Assembly (NCBI GenBank): GCA_937894805.1
Contig: CALAYR010000178.1
Location: forward strand, 1-12,466
Reading direction: 5' to 3'
DNA: 12,466 nucleotides
From: an uncultured Acidimicrobiaceae bacterium
Lineage (GTDB): Bacteria; Actinomycetota; Acidimicrobiia; Acidimicrobiales; RAAP-2
Under the pieces are notes generated by a model. The model did no database searches. It saw only the letters and a program-made list of their open reading frames with translations, and had not been told where the DNA came from. Numbering within the stretch: the stretch's first letter is position 1; each line of letters starts with the position of its first letter. Position numbers and translations under genes: made by a program. Below, in pieces: positions 1-6,426 of this stretch.

Positions 1-1
1 C

Positions 2-700
2 GTCCACCTCGAGCTCGGGGGTAAGGCCCCAGTGGTGGTCTTTGATGATGTGGATATTGAGGCTGCGGCCGAAGGTATCGCCATGGCCGGCTTCTTCAAC
101 GCCGGACAGGACTGCACCGCGGCTACCCGAGTGCTCGTTGGTCCCAAGGTGCACGGCGACTTCCTCGATGCGCTCGTTGAGGCCACCAAGAACACCGTCA
201 TCGGGAATCCCGATAACGAAGATGCCCTCTTTGGGCCCGTTAACAACGTCAATCAGTTCGAGCGCGTCAAAGGATTCTTCTCGCGCAAGCCCAGCCACGC
301 GACCTTCGCAGCCGGTGGGGCCACGGTCGGAGATGCCGGGTACTTCATCGCGCCAACGGTCGTAGCCGACCTGACGCAACAAGATGAAATGGTGCAGAGC
401 GAAATCTTCGGACCAGTCATCACCGTGCAGCAGTTCAGCGATGAGAGCGAAGCATTGGCGTGGGCCAACGGCGTGGACTACGGGCTCGCCAGTTCAGTGT
501 GGACGCGCGATCACGGCCGAGCGATGCGCTTTGCTCGCGACCTCGATTTCGGTTGTGTCTGGATTAACACTCACATTCCCATCGTGGCCGAAATGCCTCA
601 CGGTGGATTCAAGAACTCGGGATACGGCAAGGACCTGTCGGTGTATGGCTTCGAGGACTACACCCGAATTAAGCACGTGATGCACAATCTCGAGTTTTGA
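2..700 (+). CDS. patD: gamma-aminobutyraldehyde dehydrogenase-like ALDH (3' part)
   Basis: This is the C-terminal 232 residues of an NAD-dependent aldehyde dehydrogenase; the 5' end lies outside the window. The reading frame is already open at base 2. It shows the ELGGK motif with the general-base Glu (visible residue 4), the catalytic Cys in GQDCTA (visible residue 38, the usual 34 residues later) and the cofactor-binding EIFGP motif (Glu at visible residue 134). The end contains EMPHGG, SGYGKD and YGFEDYT, which closely match what I remember of E. coli PatD (YdcW), the putrescine-pathway enzyme that oxidises 4-aminobutyraldehyde to GABA. Substrate assignment is inference from that resemblance; a betaine-aldehyde or other aminoaldehyde dehydrogenase is the main alternative. 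It ends in TGA, the only TGA stop in the window, 67 bases before ald on the same strand. Confidence 0.85.
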   Translation, partial: VHLELGGKAPVVVFDDVDIEAAAEGIAMAGFFNAGQDCTAATRVLVGPKVHGDFLDALVEATKNTVIGNPDNEDALFGPVNNVNQFERVKGFFSRKPSHATFAAGGATVGDAGYFIAPTVVADLTQQDEMVQSEIFGPVITVQQFSDESEALAWANGVDYGLASSVWTRDHGRAMRFARDLDFGCVWINTHIPIVAEMPHGGFKNSGYGKDLSVYGFEDYTRIKHVMHNLEF

Positions 701-707
701 GTAGTTC

Positions 708-737
708 CACTCGTTGGTGAAATTCACCTAGCGAGTG
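708..737. repeat. interrupted inverted repeat between ALDH and ald
   Basis: Outer arms CACTCG (708-713) and CGAGTG (732-737) pair perfectly. Inner arms GGTGAA (716-721) and TTCACC (723-728) also pair perfectly around a single A. Together they give a 12-bp dyad with a small asymmetric internal loop. It lies just after the ALDH stop and 30 bases before the ald start. No T-run follows, so it is not a classical terminator. It may be an RNA 3'-end stem or a regulator site for ald; the sequence does not decide. Confidence 0.5.
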
Positions 738-767
738 TGCGGTAACTAGGTAGAGGACTGATCAACG

Positions 768-1886
768 ATGATCATCGGAGTTCCAAGCGAAGTAAAGACG
801 GACGAGTATCGCGTGGCGATTACTCCAGCCGGTGTTCGTGAGTTGGTGGGCGAAGGACACCGAGTGCTCATAGAGCGCGGTGCGGGATTGGGTTCGTCTA
901 TCCGCGACGCCGACTACGTCGCCACCGGGGCCGAGCTCCTCGATAACGCTGACGACATCTGGGCCGAAGCCGACCTTGTTCTGAAAGTGAAAGAGCCAGT
1001 GGAGCCTGAGTTTCACCGCTTGAAGGCCCGCGAGAACCAGGTCCTCTTCACCTACCTCCACCTCGCCGCGAGTCGTTCCTGTACTGATGCTCTCGTTGAC
1101 GCCGGCAATGTCGCCATCGCCTACGAGACCGTGCGCATGCCGGACAACTCTCTGCCACTCTTGACGCCCATGAGCGAAGTGGCCGGTCGAATGGCTCCCT
1201 TCATGGGAGCGCACCACCTCATGCGCGCTGGTGGTGGTCGGGGCATGTTGATTGCGGGCGTGCCGGGCGTCGCCGCGGCCAACGTGGTCGTCCTCGGGGC
1301 CGGTGTGGCCGGCATGGCAGCCGCGACGCTGGCAGTGGGCATGCACGCCAACGTCCACATCTTCGATAAGAACTTGGAACGACTCCGCCAGGTCGATCAC
1401 CATTTCCGCGGTGATGTTGAGACCGTGGCCTCCTCGGCCCACGCCATCGAGGAGGCCTGCCTGCTCGCCGACATCGTCATCGGTGCCGTTCTCGTAGTGG
1501 GCGCCAAGGCTCCGAAGCTGGTTCCGAACGATCTCGTGAGTCGCATGCGTCCCGGATCAGTGTTGGTTGATATCTCCGTCGACCAGGGTGGCTGTTTCGA
1601 AGCGACGCGTCCCACGACGCACTCCGACCCCGTCTTTGAACACAACGGCTGCATCTTTTACTGTGTCGCCAATATGCCCGGTGGCGTTCCTCACACGTCG
1701 ACACACGCCCTCTCAAATGCCACGATGCCCTACGTCATGAACTTGGCTCGACACGGCTGGCGTGATGCTGTTCGTCGTGACGCCGCGTTACGCGAAGGTG
1801 TCAATGTGGTGAACGGTGAGATCACGTACGGGTCAGTGGCCGATGCGCACGGTCTGCCGTCAGTCGACATCACGACTTTGCTCTAG
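768..1886 (+). CDS. ald: alanine dehydrogenase
   Basis: Ald catalyses the NAD-dependent reversible conversion of L-alanine to pyruvate and ammonia, and in mycobacteria also glyoxylate reduction to glycine. The 372 residues align over their whole length with the M. tuberculosis enzyme as I recall it (371 aa). Arg15 and Lys75 (pyruvate binding), His98 and Asp272 (catalysis) are present. The Rossmann loop GAGVAG is at 177-182, and Asp200 ends the second strand, where NAD specificity is set. Other blocks such as PMSEVAGR, VGAKAPKLV and DQGGCFE are also recognisable. The ATG start gives the expected IGVPSE N-terminus and has AGAGGA at 752-757, 10 bases upstream. The enzyme is cytoplasmic and normally hexameric. 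The upstream ALDH on the same strand may be co-transcribed, but the dyad at 708-737 separates them. The stop is TAG. Confidence 0.97.
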   Translation: MIIGVPSEVKTDEYRVAITPAGVRELVGEGHRVLIERGAGLGSSIRDADYVATGAELLDNADDIWAEADLVLKVKEPVEPEFHRLKARENQVLFTYLHLAASRSCTDALVDAGNVAIAYETVRMPDNSLPLLTPMSEVAGRMAPFMGAHHLMRAGGGRGMLIAGVPGVAAANVVVLGAGVAGMAAATLAVGMHANVHIFDKNLERLRQVDHHFRGDVETVASSAHAIEEACLLADIVIGAVLVVGAKAPKLVPNDLVSRMRPGSVLVDISVDQGGCFEATRPTTHSDPVFEHNGCIFYCVANMPGGVPHTSTHALSNATMPYVMNLARHGWRDAVRRDAALREGVNVVNGEITYGSVADAHGLPSVDITTLL

Positions 1887-1954
1887 TCGCACTCTCGATA
1901 GTCGCTGACGGTTAGCGTGAGGTGTACCCCCTCTCTCTCGAATTGAGAATGTTC

Positions 1955-3433
1955 ATGACTAACCAAGAAATTCAAACGCCCGATCCCCGTCGCTGGTTTG
2001 CCCTCATAACCATTGCCCTGGCTCAGCTCATGGTGGTCTTGGACTCGTCAATCGTAAATATCGCCCTGCCGCACGCCCAGCTCGCGTTGCACATCAGTGA
2101 TGCCAACCGTCAGTGGGCTATCACGGCTTACACCTTGACCTTCGGTGGCTTCTTGTTGCTCGGTGGCCGTGTCGCGGACTTCACCGGTCGTAAGAAGGCC
2201 TTCATGATTGGCCTCGGTGGCTTCGCTTTCGCATCCTTGCTCGGTGGACTTGCCTGGAATCAGCAGGCCCTCTTCGCGGCCCGTGGTTTGCAGGGAATTT
2301 TCGGTGCACTCTTGGCCCCCGCGGCGCTGTCTTTGTTATCTGTCACCTTTACTGATGCCAAAGAACGCGCCAAGGCCTTCGCCGTCTACGGCGCTCTCTC
2401 CGGCGTCGGGGCGGCCATTGGTTTGATTATGGGTGGACTCTTGACGCAGTACGCCAACTGGCGTTGGTGCCTTCTGGTAAACACTCCGATGGCGATCATC
2501 GCCATCGTGTTGACTCGTAAGAACGTCCGTGAGTCCCGTGTAACAAAGGGCGACACTCGCTACGACGTCCCCGGCGCCATCACGGCCACTGGTGGAATGT
2601 TGGCCATTGTTTATGGTGTTTCGGAAGCCTCCACGAAGGGTTGGGCCTCGACGTCGGCACTGACCTTCATGCTCGGCGGTGCGGCCCTCCTTGGTCTCTT
2701 CTTCTTCCTCGAAACTCGCGTCCCCCACCCACTCCTGCCGCTGCGTCTGTTTAATCGCATCCGTGGTGGTTCCTACCTGAGCTCCATTCTCGCCGGTATG
2801 GGAATCTTCGGAATGTTCTTGTTCATGACCTTCTACTTCCAGAACATCCACGGCTACTCCGCCGTGAAGTCGGGTCTCTGTTTCTTGCCCTTCTCGCTCT
2901 GCGTCATTGTTTCGGCCGGATCGGCGAGCAAGTTGTTGCCCAAGATTGGACCTCGACCACTGGCGACCGTTGGCCTGATCATGGCGGCATTCGGTCTTCT
3001 CTACCTATCGACGCTCACGGCGACAAGCTCCTACGCAACGCACGTCCTGCCCGGACTGATGTTGATGAGCCTCGGACTTGGTGGCGTCTTTGTGAGTCAG
3101 TCAACGACGGCACTGCACGCGACGCCATTCCACGACATCGGCGCAGCGTCAGCCCTCCTGAACACATCGTCGCAGATCGGTGGTTCGTTCGGTACCGCTA
3201 TTCAAAACACCGTGGCCGTCACGGCGACCGGAAACTTCATCGCCGTGGCAATGGCGAAGCCGATGGCCCACTTGACGCCTCAACTGCAAGCGGCCGCCAC
3301 GGTCCATGGTTTCGACATGGCATTCCGTATGGGGTCAATCTTTGTTCTGGCCTCGGCCGTGGCCTTCTATCTGCTCTGCAACATTGAACGCCACGAACTC
3401 GGCCACGCCGAAGTTCCTAGTGGTGCCCACTAG
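1955..3433 (+). CDS. DHA2-family (14-TM) MFS drug/proton antiporter
   Basis: This is an integral membrane exporter of the EmrB/QacA (DHA2) subfamily. With a start at ATG 1955 it has 492 residues. Signatures are the DHA2 motif LDSSIVNIALP (29-39) in TM1, motif A GGRVADFTGRK (70-80) in the TM2-TM3 loop, RGLQG (110-114), and an antiporter motif C region (about 149-161) reading SGVGAAIGLIMGG, with Leu where the commonest form has Pro. Hydrophobic segments continue to about residue 475 and fit 14 helices. A GTG at 1922 and an ATG at 1949 are in frame. I prefer 1955 because TGAGA lies 6 bases upstream of it and the extra N-terminal residues look non-coding. The substrate cannot be told from sequence. 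Its TAG stop overlaps the stop of the convergent DUF5522 gene. Confidence 0.92.
   Translation: MTNQEIQTPDPRRWFALITIALAQLMVVLDSSIVNIALPHAQLALHISDANRQWAITAYTLTFGGFLLLGGRVADFTGRKKAFMIGLGGFAFASLLGGLAWNQQALFAARGLQGIFGALLAPAALSLLSVTFTDAKERAKAFAVYGALSGVGAAIGLIMGGLLTQYANWRWCLLVNTPMAIIAIVLTRKNVRESRVTKGDTRYDVPGAITATGGMLAIVYGVSEASTKGWASTSALTFMLGGAALLGLFFFLETRVPHPLLPLRLFNRIRGGSYLSSILAGMGIFGMFLFMTFYFQNIHGYSAVKSGLCFLPFSLCVIVSAGSASKLLPKIGPRPLATVGLIMAAFGLLYLSTLTATSSYATHVLPGLMLMSLGLGGVFVSQSTTALHATPFHDIGAASALLNTSSQIGGSFGTAIQNTVAVTATGNFIAVAMAKPMAHLTPQLQAAATVHGFDMAFRMGSIFVLASAVAFYLLCNIERHELGHAEVPSGAH
3430..3433. other. tail-to-tail stop overlap CTAG (DHA2 MFS / DUF5522)
   Basis: The TAG of the + strand transporter (3431-3433) and the TAG of the - strand DUF5522 gene (3432-3430) share the self-complementary tetramer CTAG. 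There is no room for a terminator outside the coding sequences. Confidence 0.85.
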
Positions 3434-3648
3434 TCACAGAGAAATGGGCAGTGGCGACAGCCACTATCACAGCACGTACCTCGTTCGAGGTGGGTGCGTA
3501 CTGTTAACACCAAGAGGCCCGTTGCGGGGTCACGATACGTTGACTCGTTGGCCGTGATCGCCGCATCGTGAGCCGCCATGATGGTGGCGTAGTCCACGCG
3601 CGCAGGATTTAGGCGCGAAGGATCTGGAGCGGGATAGGCGATGGCCAC
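3430..3648 (-). CDS. DUF5522 small Cys-rich protein
   Basis: This is a 72-residue protein of unknown function. It has the hallmarks of the DUF5522 family: YRDPATG around 38-44, a hydrophobic strand LLVLTV, then HLERGTCCDSGCRHCPF near the C-terminus. The four cysteines (59, 60, 64, 67) and His66 make a compact potential metal-binding knuckle; metal binding is inference. The start is GTG at 3648. A TANNNT hexamer (TAGGTT) lies exactly 6 bases upstream, so it may be made from its own leaderless transcript. It also sits 21 bases downstream of the quinone oxidoreductase stop on the same strand, so read-through expression is likely too. The coding sequence ends in TAG overlapping the neighbour's stop. 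Family match is from memory of the CC-x3-C-RHC-P pattern. Confidence 0.8.
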   Translation of the reverse strand: MAIAYPAPDPSRLNPARVDYATIMAAHDAAITANESTYRDPATGLLVLTVRTHLERGTCCDSGCRHCPFLCD

Positions 3649-3654
3649 GGCTGC

Positions 3655-3660
3655 AACCTA
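3655..3660 (-). promoter_or_regulatory. candidate leaderless -10 (TAGGTT) for DUF5522 gene
   Basis: On the minus strand TAGGTT is followed by GCAGCC and then the GTG start. This is the TANNNT-N6-RTG geometry that places the transcription start on the first base of the start codon. No convincing -35 is seen. Confidence 0.4.
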
Positions 3661-3669
3661 CCGGTGGTC

Positions 3670-4617
3670 CTAGCCTTCGTTGACCAGCACGATCTTGCCT
3701 AGCTTGCCGGGTTGCGCAAAGAGCTCGTATGCCTCGTTGACTTGGTCGAGTGGCAACGTGTCGCTAACGACGACCCGCAGGGTGCCGTTCGACCACAGGG
3801 GCACTAACTGCTCGTTAACGGCCCGGGCGATAGTGGCCTTTTCTTCTCGTGAACGGGCACGAAGTGTCGAACCGGTCAACGATGCCCGTCGTGCCATGAG
3901 GCCGAGTAGGTCCACTTCAACGCGACCACCACTCCCGCCGCCGATCACCACGACCCGACCGAAGGGGCGCAATTTGGTCTGCGCCACGGCGAGGTGGGCC
4001 ACTCCCACAAGTTCAAGGATGACGTCGACGTCGGCAATCGTTCCAACCTGATCAACAGTGACGCACTCGCTAGCACCCAGTTCGAGCAGTGCGCCATGGT
4101 GTCGGGTGTCGCGCGTAACGGCCACGGGCGTGGCGCCCATCGCCCGGGCGATTTGGATGGCCGCCATGCCGACGCCGCCGGCCGCCCCGGAGATGAGCAC
4201 ACGATCGTTAGGCGCAATGTGGGCGTTCAGGACGAGAGCGTCAAAAGCCGTTGTGAAGGCCTCGGCGAAACCGCCGGCCTCGGCATCGCTAACCGACGAG
4301 GGAACGAAAATGAGATGTTCGGCCGGTACGAGACAGTGGGTGGCCTGACCGCCACCACCGACAATGGCCGCCACACGATCACCCACAGAGACGGTCGTGA
4401 CGTTGCTACCGGTGGAGTGGACCACTCCGGCGCACTCGAGGCCGGGGACGTCGATGGGCCAGCCGGGGGGAGCGGGGTAAAAGCCTCTCCGCTGCAAGAG
4501 GTCCGCGGCATTCAAGCCGGCGGCCCGAACTTCGATGACGACGTCATCGGGGCCGGGCTGAGGAATTTCCCGCGAAACAATCTCCAGTTCGTTGTTGCTG
4601 ATCTGCACTACTCGCAT
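3670..4617 (-). CDS. PIG3-like NAD(P)H quinone oxidoreductase (zinc-free MDR)
   Basis: This is a 315-residue medium-chain dehydrogenase/reductase of the quinone-oxidoreductase branch, expected to pass electrons from NADPH to quinones in the cytoplasm. The N-terminal GroES-like domain has AGLNAADLLQRRGFYP (33-48) and PGLECAGVV (58-66), typical of PIG3/TP53I3-type proteins. The zinc ligands of alcohol dehydrogenases are absent. The nucleotide-binding loop SGAAGGVG is at 143-150. The C-terminal part, with RVVVIGGGSGG and the Leu-rich AELF-like segment before GKIV, follows the family pattern. The ATG start has a strong AGGAGG (4625-4630) 7 bases upstream. A possible -10 TAGTTT (minus strand, 4646-4651) would give a short leader. 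It heads a likely two-gene unit with the DUF5522 gene. The true substrate (quinone, enone or other) is open. Confidence 0.9.
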   Translation of the reverse strand: MRVVQISNNELEIVSREIPQPGPDDVVIEVRAAGLNAADLLQRRGFYPAPPGWPIDVPGLECAGVVHSTGSNVTTVSVGDRVAAIVGGGGQATHCLVPAEHLIFVPSSVSDAEAGGFAEAFTTAFDALVLNAHIAPNDRVLISGAAGGVGMAAIQIARAMGATPVAVTRDTRHHGALLELGASECVTVDQVGTIADVDVILELVGVAHLAVAQTKLRPFGRVVVIGGGSGGRVEVDLLGLMARRASLTGSTLRARSREEKATIARAVNEQLVPLWSNGTLRVVVSDTLPLDQVNEAYELFAQPGKLGKIVLVNEG

Positions 4618-4624
4618 GGGGCAC

Positions 4625-4630
4625 CCTCCT
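4625..4630 (-). promoter_or_regulatory. strong Shine-Dalgarno AGGAGG for the quinone oxidoreductase
   Basis: AGGAGG lies 7 bases before ATG 4617 on the minus strand. It is the best ribosome-binding site in the window and contrasts with the leaderless-type starts nearby. Confidence 0.75.
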
Positions 4631-4690
4631 AGGCGTTCCCCGTCAAACTAGGGCACGTAGACATTCGTTGTGGCGTCTTGACTTCGCCGC

Positions 4691-4696
4691 TATCGT
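4691..4696 (+). promoter_or_regulatory. candidate leaderless -10 (TATCGT) for glutathione peroxidase
   Basis: TATCGT is followed by exactly six bases (GCCCTC) and the ATG at 4703, and no Shine-Dalgarno is present. A weak -35 (TTGTGG, 4668-4673) sits 17 bases upstream. This is the leaderless promoter geometry known from actinobacteria. Confidence 0.6.
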
Positions 4697-4702
4697 GCCC
4701 TC

Positions 4703-5182
4703 ATGACTATTTTCGATACCGCTATCAACAACCTCGACGGCACTCCAGCCAACCTCAATGCCTACGCCGGCAAGGTCGTTTTGCTTGTCAACGTCGCCTC
4801 GAAGTGTGGCCTCACGCCCCAGTACACCGGCCTCGAAGAGATGCAGAAGCACTACGCCGATCAGGGTTTCACGGTCCTCGGCGTTCCCTGTAACCAGTTT
4901 GGCGAGCAGGAGCCCGGTACCGCGGAAGAGATCCAGACTTTCTGCTCGACGTCTTACGGTGTGAGCTTTCCGCTCCTCGAGAAGGTCGAAGTCAACGGCG
5001 AAGGCCGCCACCCGCTCTACGGCATCTTGACGGAAACGACGGACGCCGAAGGACACACCGGTGACATCCGCTGGAACTTCGAGAAGTTTCTGGTTGGCCG
5101 TGACGGTTCGATTACTCGCTTCGGCCCCCTCGTAGCACCCGAAGACGCCACGCTGGTCTCCGCCATTGAGGCAGCGCTCTAA
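4703..5182 (+). CDS. btuE: glutathione peroxidase family, BtuE-like (probably thioredoxin-dependent)
   Basis: This 159-residue thiol peroxidase reduces hydrogen and organic peroxides in the cytoplasm. The peroxidatic Cys35 is in NVASKCGLTPQY. The other active-site residues are Gln65 in PCNQFGEQEPG and Trp124-Asn125 in WNFEKFLVGRDG. These blocks closely match E. coli BtuE as remembered, although the loop before WNF is shorter. Cys63 and Cys81 are also present. Cys81 occupies the position of the resolving cysteine in two-Cys GPx proteins such as yeast Gpx3, so thioredoxin is the likelier electron donor than glutathione, which most actinobacteria lack. That inference rests on the family, not on data here. 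The start is ATG 4703 with no Shine-Dalgarno and a leaderless-type promoter. It is divergent from the quinone reductase and 42 bases upstream of the HAD phosphatase gene. Confidence 0.95.
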   Translation: MTIFDTAINNLDGTPANLNAYAGKVVLLVNVASKCGLTPQYTGLEEMQKHYADQGFTVLGVPCNQFGEQEPGTAEEIQTFCSTSYGVSFPLLEKVEVNGEGRHPLYGILTETTDAEGHTGDIRWNFEKFLVGRDGSITRFGPLVAPEDATLVSAIEAAL

Positions 5183-5224
5183 TTCTTCGTTCGCGATAGC
5201 TCGTTGCTGTGAGAAAGTAGTTCC

Positions 5225-5884
5225 ATGCTGACTGCCACGCTGTTCGACATGGACGGGCTTCTGCTCGATTCAGAGATTCTCTGGCACAAGGCCGAACTGA
5301 AGATTCTTGGTGACCTCGGCGTGCCGATCCCTCACGGCGAAGTGCGCCTCACGAAGGGCATGTTCGTTTCCGAAGTTGTCGATTACTGGTTCGCGCAACA
5401 CCCATGGGGGACACCTTCGCTCCCTGAGGTGGTGACGATGATTCTCCAAGCAGTTGGCGATTTAGTGGAGTCCGAGGGCGTAATGATGCCGGGCGCCCTG
5501 CGGGCCATTGAGCTCGCTTCAGAACGGGGACCCATTGCGGTTGCGAGTTCCACGCCGATGCCTCTCATTATGCGGTGTCTTGAGAACTTCGACCTCGTAC
5601 CACGGTTCCAGTCAATTCACTCGGCCGATGTCGAGCCATTCGGCAAGCCCCACCCCGGTGTTTTTCTCACCGCGGCCAAGGCGCTGGGGGCGACGCCCAC
5701 TTCCTGTCTCGTCTTTGAAGATTCTGCGGCGGGCGTGTTGGCCGCCAAGGCTGGCCGGATGACGTGTGTTGCAGTTCCCGTGGCCGATGAACTACGCATG
5801 CCGGCCTTTCAAATCGCCGACCTCGTTTTGAACTCCCTAGATGAACTCACTCCGGAGTGGCTCGACGAACGATTCACGAACTAG
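5225..5884 (+). CDS. hxpB: HAD-superfamily sugar phosphatase, HxpB (YniC)-like
   Basis: This is a 219-residue HAD phosphatase with the Mg-dependent two-aspartate active site DMDGLLLDSE (Asp8, Asp10). Motif II is the Ser pair in VASSTP (108-109), motif III Lys141 is in FGKPHP, and motif IV is EDSAAG (165-170). The cap-domain and spacing match E. coli HxpB/YniC, a hexitol and 2-deoxyglucose 6-phosphatase, better than phosphoglycolate phosphatase or beta-phosphoglucomutase. The exact substrate is uncertain because HAD enzymes are promiscuous. The start ATG has GAGAAAG (5211-5217) 7 bases upstream. The gene follows the peroxidase by 42 bases on the same strand and may be co-transcribed with it. 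Its TAG stop interlocks with that of the convergent GNAT gene. Confidence 0.88.
   Translation: MLTATLFDMDGLLLDSEILWHKAELKILGDLGVPIPHGEVRLTKGMFVSEVVDYWFAQHPWGTPSLPEVVTMILQAVGDLVESEGVMMPGALRAIELASERGPIAVASSTPMPLIMRCLENFDLVPRFQSIHSADVEPFGKPHPGVFLTAAKALGATPTSCLVFEDSAAGVLAAKAGRMTCVAVPVADELRMPAFQIADLVLNSLDELTPEWLDERFTN
5881..5884. other. tail-to-tail stop overlap CTAG (hxpB / GNAT)
   Basis: The + strand TAG (5882-5884) and the - strand TAG (5883-5881) share CTAG. This is the same arrangement as at 3430-3433. Confidence 0.85.
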
Positions 5885-6357
5885 TTCGTTAACACCTTTA
5901 AGAACTTGAGTCCTTCGGGGTAGTGGTCAACCCCATCGGGGAAGGCGGCGATGCGTTCGTAGCCAATCCGGGCATAGAACTTGATGGCCTCGGGTTGCTT
6001 GTCACCCGTCTCGAGGTAGATCGACGTCACACCCAACGTCGGCGCAAACTCCTCCAGTGCCACCATTAATCGTTGGGCCACACCACTTTGGCGGAGATCG
6101 GGTCGCACCCAGAGTCGCTTGACTTCTGCGGCTCGCTCGCTGGACTCACCAATCTTTCGCAGCGCCACACCGCCAGCAAGGTGATCGTCGACCCGGGCGA
6201 CAAAGAAGGCCCCGGTTGGAAGTTCAAGTTCGTCGAACGAAAGGCTGTGGTCATCCGCGTTGCTCCCATAACGGCGACCAAGTTCTTCGAGGGCGCAATA
6301 GATCAGCGCTCGCACGGCGGGGGAAGAAGAGGATTCGCGCTCGATAGTCAATTGCAC
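5881..6357 (-). CDS. GNAT-family N-acetyltransferase
   Basis: This is a 158-residue single-domain GNAT protein that would transfer an acetyl group from acetyl-CoA to an unknown amine. Motif A is VKRLWVRPDLRQSGVAQRLM (79-98) with the CoA pyrophosphate loop RQSGVA (89-94). Motif B is LETGDKQPEAIKFYARIGY (115-133), with the Tyr often used as general acid at 128. The overall pattern resembles small stand-alone GNATs; nothing reveals the substrate. The start is GTG 6357. It lacks a Shine-Dalgarno at the usual spacing but has TAGGGT exactly 6 bases upstream, so it is probably leaderless. It is divergent from ileS, with an inverted repeat in between. A long open frame on the opposite strand across this gene is a shadow. 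Confidence 0.88.
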   Translation of the reverse strand: MQLTIERESSSSPAVRALIYCALEELGRRYGSNADDHSLSFDELELPTGAFFVARVDDHLAGGVALRKIGESSERAAEVKRLWVRPDLRQSGVAQRLMVALEEFAPTLGVTSIYLETGDKQPEAIKFYARIGYERIAAFPDGVDHYPEGLKFLKVLTN

Positions 6358-6363
6358 GAGGGC

Positions 6364-6369
6364 ACCCTA
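6364..6369 (-). promoter_or_regulatory. candidate leaderless -10 (TAGGGT) for the GNAT gene
   Basis: On the minus strand TAGGGT is followed by GCCCTC and then GTG. The six-base discriminator is identical to that of the glutathione peroxidase gene. Confidence 0.5.
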
Positions 6370-6371
6370 GG

Positions 6372-6400
6372 AGGAGACGACCAGTGTGCCGTCGTCTTCT
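6372..6400. promoter_or_regulatory. inverted repeat between GNAT and ileS promoters
   Basis: Arms AGGAGACGAC (6372-6381) and GTCGTCTTCT (6391-6400) match at 9 of 10 positions, with the seven inner pairs perfect, around a 9-base spacer. The repeat lies between the candidate GNAT -10 and the candidate ileS -10 and could be an operator for the divergent pair. Its role is unknown. Confidence 0.4.
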
Positions 6401-6405
6401 ACGAT
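6400..6405 (+). promoter_or_regulatory. candidate -10 (TACGAT) for ileS
   Basis: TACGAT lies 21 bases upstream of the GTG start of ileS. Transcription would begin near 6412 and give a very short leader containing the AAAGGGGA ribosome-binding site. No clear -35 is visible. Confidence 0.35.
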
Positions 6406-6426
6406 AGGAACAGACAAAGGGGATTT

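Noticed and set aside
762..1442. 226-codon minus-strand open frame opposite ald
   Set aside because: It is antisense to a full-length, well-conserved alanine dehydrogenase; its translation is His/Gly-rich with no recognisable domain.
1884..1905. Direct repeat TAGTCGC upstream of the DHA2 transporter
   Set aside because: Seven bases twice at 15-base spacing is weak and has no accompanying regulator gene.
1922..1954. GTG 1922 as the start of the DHA2 transporter
   Set aside because: It follows a TAGCGT hexamer by only 3 bases and would add residues unlike family N-termini; ATG 1955 has TGAGA at good spacing.
2336..2851. 171-codon minus-strand open frame opposite the DHA2 transporter
   Set aside because: It is antisense to conserved transmembrane segments, and its very polar Glu/Gly/Thr-rich product is the complement of a membrane protein.
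3994..4632. 212-codon plus-strand open frame opposite the quinone oxidoreductase
   Set aside because: It is a shadow of a clear MDR gene; the translated sequence is low in hydrophobic core and has no family signature.
4678..4683. TTGACT as a -35 box for the glutathione peroxidase gene
   Set aside because: It is only 7 bases from the TATCGT hexamer, and a -10 placed 17 bases after it would fall on the start codon.
4650..4701. AGGGCACG (4650-4657) and CGTGCCCT (4694-4701) as an operator pair in the divergent quinone reductase/peroxidase region
   Set aside because: The 36-base separation is too large for a simple dyad, and the right arm is part of the leaderless promoter; chance is likely.
4643..5056. 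137-codon minus-strand open frame across the glutathione peroxidase gene
   Set aside because: It lies opposite the conserved active-site region of the peroxidase and has no domain of its own.
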